Positions 7,674-17,016 are shown, counted from the first letter of the stretch. The stretch: DNA of 64,000 nucleotides from CBDCAS01 sp965214015 (GCA_965214015.1 CBDCAS010000017.1:1-64000), one strand, 5' to 3'. Numbers and translations are program-made. The notes: generated by a model not told the origin, from the sequence alone.

Positions 7674-8874
7674 GTAAGAAACTCCGAGCCCATAATTTTT
7701 TTACAAAAGGCAGAGTATCTAAGCCTAACAACCCTATACCTCGTAGAGGATCAAAAATAGGTACACGCCAACGGAAAACATCAGAGACACAACGTGTCCA
7801 TTGAATGACCCTACGTTGATTTTGATGGCGGTAGTCCGTATACCGTTTTAATGTTGCAAGAGCCCCAATCGACTCACCGCGCTGTTTTGCTTGCTTTAAA
7901 ACACAGGCTAAGGTAGCCACATCTTGTAAACTCAAATTAAATCCCTGGGCAGTAACAGGATATAACGTGTAGGCAGCATTACCCAGCAAAACTACTGAAG
8001 CTTGTACTCTAGTTTTTGCTACAAAGGTCTGTAAAGGAACCACTGCATTAGATTGCACTCTTGTGATATTACCCAGACGCCCTTTATACACTTCATTGAT
8101 TCGATCTAATAAAAGTGAATCAGGCTCCATCGTTATTTGATCATACCTTTGTTGTGACAAAGTCCATACTAAACGATACTGATGGCTATTAAATAAGGGT
8201 AACAAAGCCAAACTACCCTCACGAGTAAAACGCTGATATGCAATACCATGATGCGATCGATCACAGTGCAATGTAATCATCCATGCGAGATCTCTTTTTT
8301 GACTTTTTTTAATCTTGATATCTAACAATTGACGACAGGTTGAATCAGCACCATCAGCAGCGATTAATAAACGTGCCAAAAGAGTCTGTTGACGACCTGC
8401 TGTCACATAATGAACGGTAATACCTGATTCATGACGCACTAATGAAGATAGCGTATCAATTGAAACAAAGGTGACCTCAGTCTGTACTGCAGCCGCTGTA
8501 TATAAAGCCCGCTGCAACGATGAAAAAGGCAGCACATAAGCTAAAGCAGGTAGCTTCATCTCATCAGCAGAGAAACAAACACGACCTAATCGTCCTTGTT
8601 CTGAAACATGTAAAGTATGGATCGGCACCGCATCAGGGGCCACAGAGGGCCAAATATGCCAGCAATCCAAACAACGTTGCCCACCATAAGCTAAGGAAAG
8701 AGGACGCACTGGTTCTTTTTGATCGAGTTTGGCCTCTTCTATAGAAGACAGTGGTTGTCTTTCCAAAACCACAATACGGAAACCTGCTTCTTTCAAGCTA
8801 GCAATCACACTCATACCGACAAGGCCAGCGCCGACGATAACAATATCAACATCCAATGGTTTTTCTACGGTCAT
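7666..8874 (-). CDS. ubiH: UbiH, 2-octaprenyl-6-methoxyphenol hydroxylase
   Basis: A 402-residue FAD monooxygenase of ubiquinone synthesis. It has the N-terminal dinucleotide motif IVIVGAGLVGMSVIASL, a central LLIAADGADSTCR segment and the C-terminal FAD motif VVLLGNAAYTLYP. The last is slightly divergent (NAAYTLYPVTAQGFN where GNAAHTLHPVAGQGFN is usual). It is the first gene of the ubiH-ubiI pair and diverges from the aminopeptidase gene with only 16 bases between start codons, so the two promoters must overlap coding sequence or be shared. Confidence 0.85.
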   Translation of the reverse strand: MTVEKPLDVDIVIVGAGLVGMSVIASLKEAGFRIVVLERQPLSSIEEAKLDQKEPVRPLSLAYGGQRCLDCWHIWPSVAPDAVPIHTLHVSEQGRLGRVCFSADEMKLPALAYVLPFSSLQRALYTAAAVQTEVTFVSIDTLSSLVRHESGITVHYVTAGRQQTLLARLLIAADGADSTCRQLLDIKIKKSQKRDLAWMITLHCDRSHHGIAYQRFTREGSLALLPLFNSHQYRLVWTLSQQRYDQITMEPDSLLLDRINEVYKGRLGNITRVQSNAVVPLQTFVAKTRVQASVVLLGNAAYTLYPVTAQGFNLSLQDVATLACVLKQAKQRGESIGALATLKRYTDYRHQNQRRVIQWTRCVSDVFRWRVPIFDPLRGIGLLGLDTLPFVKKLWARSFLHV

Positions 8875-8890
8875 AGGATGTTATATTAAC

Positions 8891-10660
8891 ATGATGTATC
8901 AAGAGCGACTAAAACGACTACGTCATCTAATGACAAAGGCTAGAATCGATTATTACTATGTCCCTTCTGCCGATGCACATCGTAATGAATACGTTCCAGA
9001 CTGTTGGCAGCGTCGTGCTTGGATTACTGGTTTTACAGGATCTGCAGGTGATGCTTTGATTGGAAAAAAGCAGGCCTATCTTTGGACAGATAGCCGCTAT
9101 TTTTTGCAAGCAGAACAAGAGCTACACAGTGATTTTCAACTGATGAAACAACAACCCGGAACCCCTTCCATTGATCAATGGCTGGCAACACAAGGCACCT
9201 CCTTACGCATTGGTATCGATCCTCAATTAATAACTATTCAACAACAACAAACCTGGCATGCTACTTTAGAGAACACACAGAGTGAGCTGGTATGGATTGA
9301 AGACAATTGGATTGACACATTATGGGATGAGCAGCCAGCCCTACCTAGCTCACCCATGATTTCATTAGCAATGCAATATACTGGATGTGCAACAAAAGAT
9401 AAGTTAGCGGAGTTAAGGAATGCACTAAAAAATCATCATGCTGATGCTATGGTGATTACTCGCCTTGATGCCATTGCCTGGCTTTTTAATATCCGCGGCA
9501 ATGACATTCGATATAATCCACTTGTCATTAGCTACGCTCTCCTAACTCAAGATAAAGCCACTTTATTTATTAATCCCAACTGTCTCTTAGACCATGAGTT
9601 AGACTATTATCAGGCACAACAGATTTCACTCGCTCATTATCATGATTTTAAAAAAGCACTCAATAACCTTAACTGTAGTGTTTTACTTGATCCTAATAGC
9701 ACCAGCCAATGGACCTTCAGCCAATTAAAAAAAGCTCACATTATCTGTACTCATTCTCCCATTACACTCAAAAAAGCAATAAAAAACACAACTGAACAAA
9801 AAGGCATGCGTGAAGCACACCGTATCGATGCTATCGCTATGATCAAGTTTTTGCACTGGATCAGTACTCATTGGCAACAAGGTATCACTGAAATAAGTGC
9901 TGCACAACAACTAGAAACGTTTCGCCGCGAAGATGCCCGCTGTCAAGATCTCAGCTTTACTACGATCAGTGGTTTTGCCAGCAACGGTGCTATCATTCAT
10001 TACGTCCCACAAGAGAGCACTAACAAAACCATCGATGATTCGGCATTATATTTAGTAGACTCAGGGGGACAATATTTTGAAGGTACTACCGACGTAACAC
10101 GCACTATTCACTTAGGGACACCCTCTGCAGATGAACGCGCTCATTATACGCGAGTACTTAAAGGCCATCTGGCACTTCGCCATAGCCAATTTCCACCAGG
10201 CACCTGTGGCGAACAACTCGATGGACTAGCTCGCCAACCTTTATGGGACGCTGAACTTGATTATGCACATGGCACAGGACATGGTGTCGGTTGTTATTTA
10301 TGCGTCCATGAAGGCCCCCAAATGATTTCCCCACGTCCAACCCATATCGCGTTACAGCCTGGAATGGTTGTCAGTAATGAGCCTGGGGTTTATATAAAAA
10401 ATCACTATGGAATACGAATTGAAAATGTTTGTCTTATCTACAGACAGCATAACCGGCCTTCTTCTTTTTTAACCTTCGAAGATTTAACCCTGATTCCTTA
10501 TGCACAAAATTTAATTGATATAACACTACTTAGCTCAAAAGAAATTAAATGGATTGATCACTATCATGAGCAAATCTACCAGCGTATCTCTCCTGATTTG
10601 TCTCCTAATGTATCAAGGTGGCTACAAAAAGCCACAAAGCCCCTGAGAAGTACTCGATAA
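8891..10660 (+). CDS. Xaa-Pro aminopeptidase (long aminopeptidase P)
   Basis: About 589 residues, the long form with two creatinase-like N-terminal domains, a M24 catalytic domain and a short C-terminal domain, as in the XPNPEP1-like group rather than the 440-residue E. coli PepP. Metal ligands are visible: LVDSGGQYFEGTTDVTR (two Asp), HGTGHGVGCYL (His), NEPGVY (Glu) and GIRIENV (Glu). I choose ATG 8891 (MMYQERLKRLRHLM); an upstream frame from 8729 is antisense to ubiH. It removes N-terminal residues preceding proline. It occupies the syntenic place of pepP. Confidence 0.9.
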   Translation: MMYQERLKRLRHLMTKARIDYYYVPSADAHRNEYVPDCWQRRAWITGFTGSAGDALIGKKQAYLWTDSRYFLQAEQELHSDFQLMKQQPGTPSIDQWLATQGTSLRIGIDPQLITIQQQQTWHATLENTQSELVWIEDNWIDTLWDEQPALPSSPMISLAMQYTGCATKDKLAELRNALKNHHADAMVITRLDAIAWLFNIRGNDIRYNPLVISYALLTQDKATLFINPNCLLDHELDYYQAQQISLAHYHDFKKALNNLNCSVLLDPNSTSQWTFSQLKKAHIICTHSPITLKKAIKNTTEQKGMREAHRIDAIAMIKFLHWISTHWQQGITEISAAQQLETFRREDARCQDLSFTTISGFASNGAIIHYVPQESTNKTIDDSALYLVDSGGQYFEGTTDVTRTIHLGTPSADERAHYTRVLKGHLALRHSQFPPGTCGEQLDGLARQPLWDAELDYAHGTGHGVGCYLCVHEGPQMISPRPTHIALQPGMVVSNEPGVYIKNHYGIRIENVCLIYRQHNRPSSFLTFEDLTLIPYAQNLIDITLLSSKEIKWIDHYHEQIYQRISPDLSPNVSRWLQKATKPLRSTR

Positions 10661-10720
10661 CTATAGAATTTTACAAAAATTTATTTTATCCTTAGCAATG
10701 TTCCGCTTGTTAAAACAAGG

Positions 10721-10939
10721 ATGATGAAAATGAACACAGCCGAACTGAGTGATTTTGAACTCCAAATAGACTCCCTGCTCACTTATCTAGACCGTCTTAA
10801 AAAAGAGAATCAATTGCTAAGACATCAACTTGCTGTTAGCGCTCGTGAACGCTCGGAGTTACAAGAAAAAAATCAACGAGCTACCAAGAAAATACAGCAC
10901 ATTATCAATCAACTGAGGGGAGCACACTACCATGAATAA
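10721..10939 (+). CDS. ZapB-like coiled-coil protein (TIGR02449 type)
   Basis: A 72-residue, highly charged, almost entirely coiled-coil protein (LLTYLDRLKKENQLLRHQL ... ERSELQEKN). Small proteins like this are encoded immediately before zapA in many gammaproteobacteria and are thought to act with the FtsZ-ring regulators. It overlaps zapA by 8 bases, so the two are translated together. Sequence alone does not prove a division role; the position and coiled coil are the evidence. Confidence 0.75.
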   Translation: MMKMNTAELSDFELQIDSLLTYLDRLKKENQLLRHQLAVSARERSELQEKNQRATKKIQHIINQLRGAHYHE

Positions 10940-11240
10940 CAATCATCATATTATTGATATCAAAATTTTAGATCGTACCTATAAGATTAAATGCACACCG
11001 CAAGAAAAAAATGAGCTTTTACTATCTGCACAATATTTAGATAAAAAGATGAAAAGCACAAGTCAATTGACTCCGAGTACCCAAACAGATCGTATTGCGA
11101 TTGTAACTGCCTTAAATATCTGTCATGAATTATTACAATTAAAGCAACAGCAATCACCTCAAACTACCAATCAACGATTTTATGATCTCTATAAGCGCAT
11201 TAAAAATTCACTAGCTACTGAAGAAGAGATTGCCGTATAA
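10932..11240 (+). CDS. zapA: Cell division protein ZapA
   Basis: A 102-residue FtsZ-ring stabiliser. The N-terminal globular part has the family pattern IDIKILDRTYKIKCTPQEKNE followed by LLLSAQYLDKKM; the second half (DRIAIVTALNICHELLQLKQQ) is the dimerising helix. It sits directly before the 6S RNA and fau, an arrangement conserved across gammaproteobacteria, which supports the identification strongly. Confidence 0.9.
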   Translation: MNNNHHIIDIKILDRTYKIKCTPQEKNELLLSAQYLDKKMKSTSQLTPSTQTDRIAIVTALNICHELLQLKQQQSPQTTNQRFYDLYKRIKNSLATEEEIAV

Positions 11241-11245
11241 TCGTA

Positions 11246-11433
11246 GTGACTTCTGCGATAATCGCCAATGGAATAAATTTTTGAACCGACAATTAAAATA
11301 TAGGGATTCGATCTGTCACCATTGTTGAGCACTCTTTTCGAGTTTCGATAAGAATGCCTGATATGATGCGAAAGACTCCCACTTGAATCTCAGGGTTCAA
11401 GTAAGATTCCGTTACGTTTATTGCGGAGGTCGT
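11246..11433 (+). ncRNA. ssrS: 6S RNA (SsrS)
   Basis: The zapA-fau gap holds a sequence with 6S RNA features. Its ends pair as a closing stem: GACTTCTGCGATAA at 11248 against TTATTGCGGAGGTC ending at 11431. Near the 3' side CTTGAATCTCAGGGTTCAAG matches the conserved hairpin seen in E. coli 6S RNA just before the terminal stem. 6S RNA mimics an open promoter and sequesters sigma-70 RNA polymerase in stationary phase. Boundaries are approximate, set from the stem. Confidence 0.88.
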
Positions 11434-11437
11434 TAAA

Positions 11438-12034
11438 GTGCTTTATAAATCTGAAATACGTAAAAAACTTCGTGATAAGCGAGGTCAGCTTGACAAAAAC
11501 TCAATAAAGCAAGCTTCAGAATGTGTCACTCTGCAAGTAGTTCACTTTAGCCCTTTTATTAAGAGCCAAACTATTGCACTTTATCTGCCTCAAGAAAACG
11601 AATTGGACACTTCCCCTATCATTGATCAGGCTACCACCTTAAAAAAAGCACTATATTTGCCTGTTGTCTCACCTAACAGTAACCAAATACTATCATTCTA
11701 TTCATATCATCCCCATGATCCATTGATTTTAAATTGCTTTAATATTCTTGAACCAGATATAAATCATCAAACAGCAATAGATCCTGTTGCATTAGATATT
11801 ATTTTCGTTCCTCTTGTTGGATTTGATCACCACTGCCATCGTTTAGGGCGTGGTGGTGGTTATTATGATCGGACACTGAATTTTAGCGACAATACTGCTG
11901 AAAAAAAACCGATTAAAATTGGCTTAGCTTACGAATTTCAAAAGATAATTAAAATTAAACCTTCAAAATGGGACATACCTCTTGATTATGTGATTACAGA
12001 AAAAAATATTTATCAACGCACAGTGCCTATGTGA
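11438..12034 (+). CDS. fau: 5-formyltetrahydrofolate cyclo-ligase
   Basis: A 198-residue enzyme converting 5-formyl-THF to 5,10-methenyl-THF with ATP. N-terminal KSEIRKKLRDKRGQL and the C-terminal substrate loop RLGRGGGYYDRTL are diagnostic. The start is a GTG right behind the 6S RNA stem, in the conserved ssrS-fau (ygfA) arrangement, so the two are probably co-transcribed and 6S RNA is released by processing. Confidence 0.92.
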   Translation: MLYKSEIRKKLRDKRGQLDKNSIKQASECVTLQVVHFSPFIKSQTIALYLPQENELDTSPIIDQATTLKKALYLPVVSPNSNQILSFYSYHPHDPLILNCFNILEPDINHQTAIDPVALDIIFVPLVGFDHHCHRLGRGGGYYDRTLNFSDNTAEKKPIKIGLAYEFQKIIKIKPSKWDIPLDYVITEKNIYQRTVPM

Positions 12035-12188
12035 TTCAATAAATATTTCTTTACTTGATCCTCTTCACATACAATACAGCTGGTTTTTAATTATTTTTAT
12101 TAAATATACGATCATATTTACTCTATGACTTTATTTTTTAGTATCTTTCTCATATCATGCCTACTCATTATACAACTAGGAGTACATT

Positions 12189-12425
12189 ATGGCTAAATCC
12201 AAAGCGCTCATTAGATCTCAAGTAAAATTAAAAAAACTGCAAAAAGAGATCAAAGCAACTGAAAAGCGTATTAAAAAATTAACATTAAAAGATAAAAAAA
12301 CATCACTAACTCAGAAAAAGGTAAAAACCAAAAAACCACTTAAGAAAAAAGCAGCGGTTAAGAAAAAACGAGTTGTGAAACGTAAATCAAAACAATCATC
12401 AGCTCTACCTGTAGAGAAAACTTAA
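12189..12425 (+). CDS. Lysine-rich basic protein, histone H1-like composition
   Basis: A 78-residue protein in which lysine is by far the commonest residue, with a helical N-terminal half (KLKKLQKEIKATEKRIKKL) and a low-complexity tail (KKPLKKKAAVKKKRVVKRK). A good ribosome site (ACTAGGAGTACATT) precedes ATG 12189. The composition recalls histone H1-like or nucleoid-binding proteins of intracellular bacteria, but low-complexity sequence does not prove homology. It stands alone between fau and the bZIP gene. Confidence 0.7.
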   Translation: MAKSKALIRSQVKLKKLQKEIKATEKRIKKLTLKDKKTSLTQKKVKTKKPLKKKAAVKKKRVVKRKSKQSSALPVEKT

Positions 12426-12457
12426 TACAACTATAAATTATATTATAGGAGTAGGAC

Positions 12458-12495
12458 GCACCTTCTTTGCAATCGATAATCATAGAAGGAGGTGC
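12458..12495 (+). other. Inverted repeat after the lysine-rich gene
   Basis: GCACCTTCT (12458-12466) can pair with AGAA and GGTGC (12484-12495) with a three-base bulge, around a loop of 17 bases. It may end transcription of the basic-protein gene, but no poly-T run follows, so this is weak. The rest of the gap to 12638 shows nothing I can name. Confidence 0.3.
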
Positions 12496-12637
12496 TCTCT
12501 ACAATGAGCGATAATGAGCGATCTTGTTATAAAGCCAAAGACCGATCGAATGTATGGTAGAGTACCAATCTCCATTTCGTCTAATCTTTAAGACAAGAAC
12601 TATTAAGTTATTTTAGGGAAAATGAACCACAATAACT

Positions 12638-13072
12638 TTACAGCACAGGGAAAAACTCTCCTAGAGTTGCTACCGGCTTACTTTCATCTTGTCTTTCACT
12701 ATTTCCAAAGAATCTAAAACCCATTTCAGAATATAAATCCGGCAAAATATCCTTATCAAAATTAGGGTTTTTAGCAAAAAATTGAGCCGAAAAAGAATTC
12801 TTTTCCTGTAGATTAGAACTTTGCTCATCTAGAAGTTTCTGATGTACTTGCTCTAAAAAAGCTTTTACTTGCACAAGACCACTATACTCATTGCGAAGTA
12901 CCTGATTGACTCGTTCTAAGTGAGTTTTTTTCTGCTTAAGAGTCTTAATTTTATCAGTTATTCGATTCCTATATCTTTGAGATGTTTCTCTATTTTTTTT
13001 ACGCCTCCTGTTTATTTTTTCTTGTTCTGCTTGTGGCAATTGAGCAATATTCTTCTTTCTAGTTGATGACAT
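12638..13072 (-). CDS. Protein with eukaryotic-type bZIP domain
   Basis: A 144-residue protein whose first 80 residues fit a basic leucine zipper in full register. The basic region is RRRKKNRETSQRYRNR (22-37), with the invariant Asn at N27 and Arg at R35 spaced as in GCN4/ATF4 (ATF4 also has a Tyr before the Arg). The first zipper leucine, L45, is ten residues after R35, and Leu repeats every seven residues: L45, L52, L59, L66, L73, L80. An Asn (N56) occupies the zipper core position equal to GCN4 Asn264. RRRKK could also act as a nuclear localisation signal. Residues 81-144 are unrelated to anything I know. Bacteria do not normally encode bZIP factors, so transfer from a host and a role as a secreted nucleomodulin are plausible inferences. 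It is a single-gene unit. Confidence 0.8.
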   Translation of the reverse strand: MSSTRKKNIAQLPQAEQEKINRRRKKNRETSQRYRNRITDKIKTLKQKKTHLERVNQVLRNEYSGLVQVKAFLEQVHQKLLDEQSSNLQEKNSFSAQFFAKNPNFDKDILPDLYSEMGFRFFGNSERQDESKPVATLGEFFPVL

Positions 13073-13221
13073 TGAACAGTTTTCCTAAGTAATTTTACAA
13101 CACAGTTATCTAGAAACAATACTATAGTAATTGCAAAAACTCTTGCTATTTCCACAATAGATTGTTGTTTCGTACCTCAATATTAAGCCCACCAAAAGAT
13201 CAAACAATCTGCAAAAGACAA

Positions 13222-13566
13222 CTATGCTTCTTCTTTTTTTCGAACGAAAGCGATAAATAGCAGCAGAATCAATAAAGGCAGTAAAAAGGGAAATAAAAAA
13301 GGAAATAATACAAAAGTACCTAGGAACCAAATACAACTTAAAATACAAATAATAATAATGCCAATACCAGATAAAATGTAAAATAAGAGTATACTAATAG
13401 ATAATAAGACTACTGTAGCTACCAAAGTACCCCACACTAATGCACTCATCACAATAGCTATATTGAACATAGGCAATACCAAATGCCAAATCACTAATAG
13501 CCCCAGCATGACACTAAGTGCTATTAATAATGCCTTTTTAAGCCTTGGTTTCTTGTTGTTGTTCAT
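13222..13566 (-). CDS. Small integral membrane protein
   Basis: A 114-residue protein with a basic N-terminus (MNNNKKPRLKKALL) and then almost continuous hydrophobic sequence giving three or four membrane helices (ALLIALSVMLGLLVIWHLVL; SALVWGTLVATVVLLSIS; GIGIIIICILSCIWFLGTFV; a Pro/Phe-rich last helix) and a charged tail RKKEEA. No family is recognised. It lies between parE and the bZIP gene on the same strand. Confidence 0.6.
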   Translation of the reverse strand: MNNNKKPRLKKALLIALSVMLGLLVIWHLVLPMFNIAIVMSALVWGTLVATVVLLSISILLFYILSGIGIIIICILSCIWFLGTFVLFPFLFPFLLPLLILLLFIAFVRKKEEA

Positions 13567-13623
13567 CCATTACCTCTATCGGTTCTATATAAATAACACC
13601 TAATAACGTGCACTACAAACACA

Positions 13624-15528
13624 TTACACATCGACTTCAGCAACATTCCCTTTTTTTTCTAGCCATACTTTTCGATCAGGCGCACGTTTTTTTGCCAACA
13701 ACATATCCATCATTTTTTGTGCAGTTATTCCTGAATCACTAATAGTTAGCTGCACTAAACGACGAGTTTTTAAGCTCATTGTCGTATCCCGCAATTGCAT
13801 TGGATTCATCTCACCAAGACCTTTAAAACGTTGGATATTGATCGTTCCTTTTAACTTTTCTACTTTTTTAATGCGATTTAATATAGCCTGCTTTTCTTTA
13901 TCATCAAGCGCATAAAAAACTAATTTTCCAACATCAATTCGATACAATGGCGGCATTGCTACATAAACATGACCTTTAGCAACGAGCTTTTTAAAATGTT
14001 TTAAAAATAAAGCACATAGTAGGGTTGCAATATGCGCCCCATCTGAGTCTGCATCGGCTAAAATACAAATTTTACCATAACGCAAATCCTCTAAATTGTT
14101 TGAACCTGGATCAACACCAATAGCCACTGCAATATCGTGTACTTCTGCTGAAGCTAATACTTGCTCAGGGTTTATTTCCCAAGTATTTAATATTTTTCCA
14201 CGCAACGGCATGACTGCTTGAAACATTCGATCACGTGCTTGTTTTGCTGAACCACCGGCTGAATCGCCTTCCACTAAAAATAATTCGCCTTGAGCCGGAT
14301 CTTGAATCGTACAATCGGATAACTTCCCAGGTAATGCAGGCCCTGCTGTAATCTTTTTACGCGCTACTTTTTTACTCATTTGCAAACGACGTTGCGCATT
14401 AGCGACCATAAACTCAGCTAAGGTCGTTCCAGTCTGTATATTTTGATTTAGCCACAAGCTCCAGCTATCTTGCACGATACCAGAAACAAACCGGGTAGCT
14501 TCTCGCGATGACAAACGCTCCTTGGTTTGTCCCACAAATTGTGGGTCTTGCATTTTCACAGAAAGCACATAATTACACTGCAACCACAAATCATCACCTG
14601 TTAACTTCACTCCACGTGGTAATAATTTATGAATGTCACAAAACTCTCGCATAGCAGCGATTAGCCCCGAACGTAAACCATTAACATGAGTCCCTCCTTG
14701 TGGTGTAGGAATTAAATTAACGTAACTTTCAGTAACTTTATCACCCTCATCTGGCAACCATGTAAGTGCCCAATCCACTATCTCAGTGTCTGATTTCAGT
14801 GCTCCAGTAAAGGGATCCTCAGGCAAACAAGAGGCATTGCCTAATTGATCTAATAAGTATCCCTTTAAACCTTCTTCATAAAACCATTGCCAAGTCCCAC
14901 CGGTCTTTTCATCTTTTAAATTAATTTTTAATCCAGGACATAAAACAGCTTTAGCGCGTAGATTATTTTTTAATACAGCTAGAGAAAATGTCACGTTATC
15001 AAAATATTGAGCATCAGGCCAAAAACGAATGGTTGTTCCCATCTTATTAGGTTGATCTATGGTGCCCACTGACTTTAATTTTGTTCTAGGTTTGCCTTTA
15101 GCAAACTGCATTTCATATAACTTGCCATTTTTTTTAACTTGCACAATTAATTTTTTAGATAAAGCATTGACCACCGAAATACCAACACCATGCAAGCCAC
15201 CAGAAAACTGATAACTTTTATTAGAAAATTTGGCCCCTGAATGTAAACGCGTTAGAATTAACTCCACACCTGATAAATTATAATCAGGATGCACATCAAT
15301 CGGCATACCACGACCATTATCTGTGACTTGCAATGACCCATCTTTAAAGAGACACACACTGATTTGACTGGCATAACCAGCAATCGCTTCATCAACACTA
15401 TTATCAATAACTTCATAGGCTAAATGATTAGGACGCGAGGTGTCTGTATACATTCCTGGACGACGACGCACTGGATCAAGTCCACTCAGCACTTCAATAG
15501 ATTCTGCAGAATAGGCAGTTTTTTTCAA
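13624..15528 (-). CDS. parE: DNA topoisomerase IV subunit B
   Basis: A 634-residue GyrB/ParE-type ATPase of normal ParE length. The GHKL ATP site is seen in YEVIDNSVDEAIAGYA, VTDNGRGMPID and GGLHGVGISVVNALS; the TOPRIM domain has LFLVEGDSAGGSAKQARD and ILADADSDGAHI; and the C-terminal QRFKGLGEMNP is present. The absence of the GyrB insert and the length favour ParE. With ParC (43880-46129) it forms the enzyme that decatenates daughter chromosomes. It is not adjacent to parC. Confidence 0.93.
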   Translation of the reverse strand: MKKTAYSAESIEVLSGLDPVRRRPGMYTDTSRPNHLAYEVIDNSVDEAIAGYASQISVCLFKDGSLQVTDNGRGMPIDVHPDYNLSGVELILTRLHSGAKFSNKSYQFSGGLHGVGISVVNALSKKLIVQVKKNGKLYEMQFAKGKPRTKLKSVGTIDQPNKMGTTIRFWPDAQYFDNVTFSLAVLKNNLRAKAVLCPGLKINLKDEKTGGTWQWFYEEGLKGYLLDQLGNASCLPEDPFTGALKSDTEIVDWALTWLPDEGDKVTESYVNLIPTPQGGTHVNGLRSGLIAAMREFCDIHKLLPRGVKLTGDDLWLQCNYVLSVKMQDPQFVGQTKERLSSREATRFVSGIVQDSWSLWLNQNIQTGTTLAEFMVANAQRRLQMSKKVARKKITAGPALPGKLSDCTIQDPAQGELFLVEGDSAGGSAKQARDRMFQAVMPLRGKILNTWEINPEQVLASAEVHDIAVAIGVDPGSNNLEDLRYGKICILADADSDGAHIATLLCALFLKHFKKLVAKGHVYVAMPPLYRIDVGKLVFYALDDKEKQAILNRIKKVEKLKGTINIQRFKGLGEMNPMQLRDTTMSLKTRRLVQLTISDSGITAQKMMDMLLAKKRAPDRKVWLEKKGNVAEVDV

Positions 15529-15668
15529 TTTATAACCATTTTATTCTGTTTCTCTCAAAAACCAAGACTACCATGATGTCTTAGTGAGTCCAATATTCAG
15601 TTGCACAATCAAGCACCTTGCCGTAGTCTACTCACACCTTACACAGAAGGAAAAAATAAGAAAATATC

Positions 15669-16997
15669 ATGGAACATAGCTTATCTATTAAATTAAAAGC
15701 ACTTTCTAACAGGCTAATCCCCAAAACTGGAGTGATTGCTTGGATCATTTTTTCTACGGGGATACTCTACTATTGCTTTGCCTACTTACTGCGCGTCTAC
15801 CCTAGCATTATGGAACCCCAATTATTACGTCATTTTCACATTACCGCAGCATCATTTGGTGTTTTGACTTCATTTTATTATTTCGCTTATGCTCCCATGC
15901 AATTACCTGTTGGAGTATCGATTGACAAAATGGGCCCTCGATACTCACTTATGCTCGCTTGTGCCACTTGTCTCATAGGGGCCGCTTTGTTTGCCAAATC
16001 AAATATCTTCATGATGGCTTTAATAGGCCGACTCTTAATGGGATTTGGAGCTGCATTCGCTTATGTAACCGCTCTTAAGCTAGCAGCTATTTGGTTACCT
16101 CAAAGATTCTTTGCAACAGCAGTAGGAGTTGTTACAGGTTCTGGAATGATCGCTGCTATGTTCACTGATATTTATTTTACACATATTGTACAAGCAACAG
16201 GTTACTGCTCTGCTCTTTATTTTCCTGTTATTGTTGGCATGGGGCTACTTGTGCTCATCACTGTGTTCGTTAAGGATCAATCAAAACAAGCTTCTCAATT
16301 AGAAGCATCCCCAGAAGAAACCCATGCACTCTCTTATCGTCAGTTGGGTAACTACTTGCTAATGATTGCTAAAAACCCTCAAATGTGGATTATTGGTGCT
16401 GTTGGTGCCTTTTTATACTTGCCTTCATCCGTTTTTTTAGATGTTTGGGCCATCCCATATATGGAACACGTGTATCATTTAACACCGCAAAATGCGGCAT
16501 TTGGATTCTCAACGATGCTCGCCGGATGGATCTGCTCTAGCTTTATCACAGGCCCTATATCTGATATTTTACGAAACCGTAAAGCACCACTTATAATAGC
16601 GACATTTGGAGCTGCAATAATAGCTACCTGTATCATTTACCTGCCCCATATTCCAGAGATGATATTATTCATTCTATTGTTTATTTTTGGCACGTTCTGT
16701 GGACCTCATCCTCTATGTTTTACATTAAGCAAAGAAAATTATCCTCAAAAAATCTCTGGCACTGCCATTGCTTTTACCAACTTTACGATTATGATGGGAG
16801 GCGTTATTTTTCAACCACTCGTTGGAAAAATGCTAGATTCTGCATGGACAGGAGGTTTTGAAAAAGGCCTTCGCATTTATACAGCCAGTAACTACAAATT
16901 CGCATTTATGATCATACCACTTGGACTATTAATTGCCGGAATACTGTCTCTTTATATTAAGGAAGCCGATCATAAAACAATAAATCACCAATCTTAG
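15669..16997 (+). CDS. Major facilitator superfamily transporter
   Basis: A 442-residue protein with about twelve membrane helices. The loop 2-3 MFS motif appears as GVSIDKMGPRYSLMLAC. The segment VYPSIMEPQLLRHFHI near residue 45 is a feature of a carrier group common in Legionella and Coxiella. Substrate cannot be told; nutrient uptake in an intracellular niche is a guess. It precedes waaA by 19 bases and may be co-transcribed with it. Confidence 0.85.
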   Translation: MEHSLSIKLKALSNRLIPKTGVIAWIIFSTGILYYCFAYLLRVYPSIMEPQLLRHFHITAASFGVLTSFYYFAYAPMQLPVGVSIDKMGPRYSLMLACATCLIGAALFAKSNIFMMALIGRLLMGFGAAFAYVTALKLAAIWLPQRFFATAVGVVTGSGMIAAMFTDIYFTHIVQATGYCSALYFPVIVGMGLLVLITVFVKDQSKQASQLEASPEETHALSYRQLGNYLLMIAKNPQMWIIGAVGAFLYLPSSVFLDVWAIPYMEHVYHLTPQNAAFGFSTMLAGWICSSFITGPISDILRNRKAPLIIATFGAAIIATCIIYLPHIPEMILFILLFIFGTFCGPHPLCFTLSKENYPQKISGTAIAFTNFTIMMGGVIFQPLVGKMLDSAWTGGFEKGLRIYTASNYKFAFMIIPLGLLIAGILSLYIKEADHKTINHQS

Positions 16998-17016
16998 AAG
17001 ATGAGTCATAAGGAAT

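Noticed and set aside
8729..8890. A 54-residue N-terminal extension of the aminopeptidase
   Set aside because: It is antisense to ubiH and unlike the family start; ATG 8891 gives the normal N-terminus.
13106..13348. An 80-residue frame overlapping the small membrane protein gene
   Set aside because: It is in another frame of the same strand, has no ribosome site and no coding character beyond the overlap.
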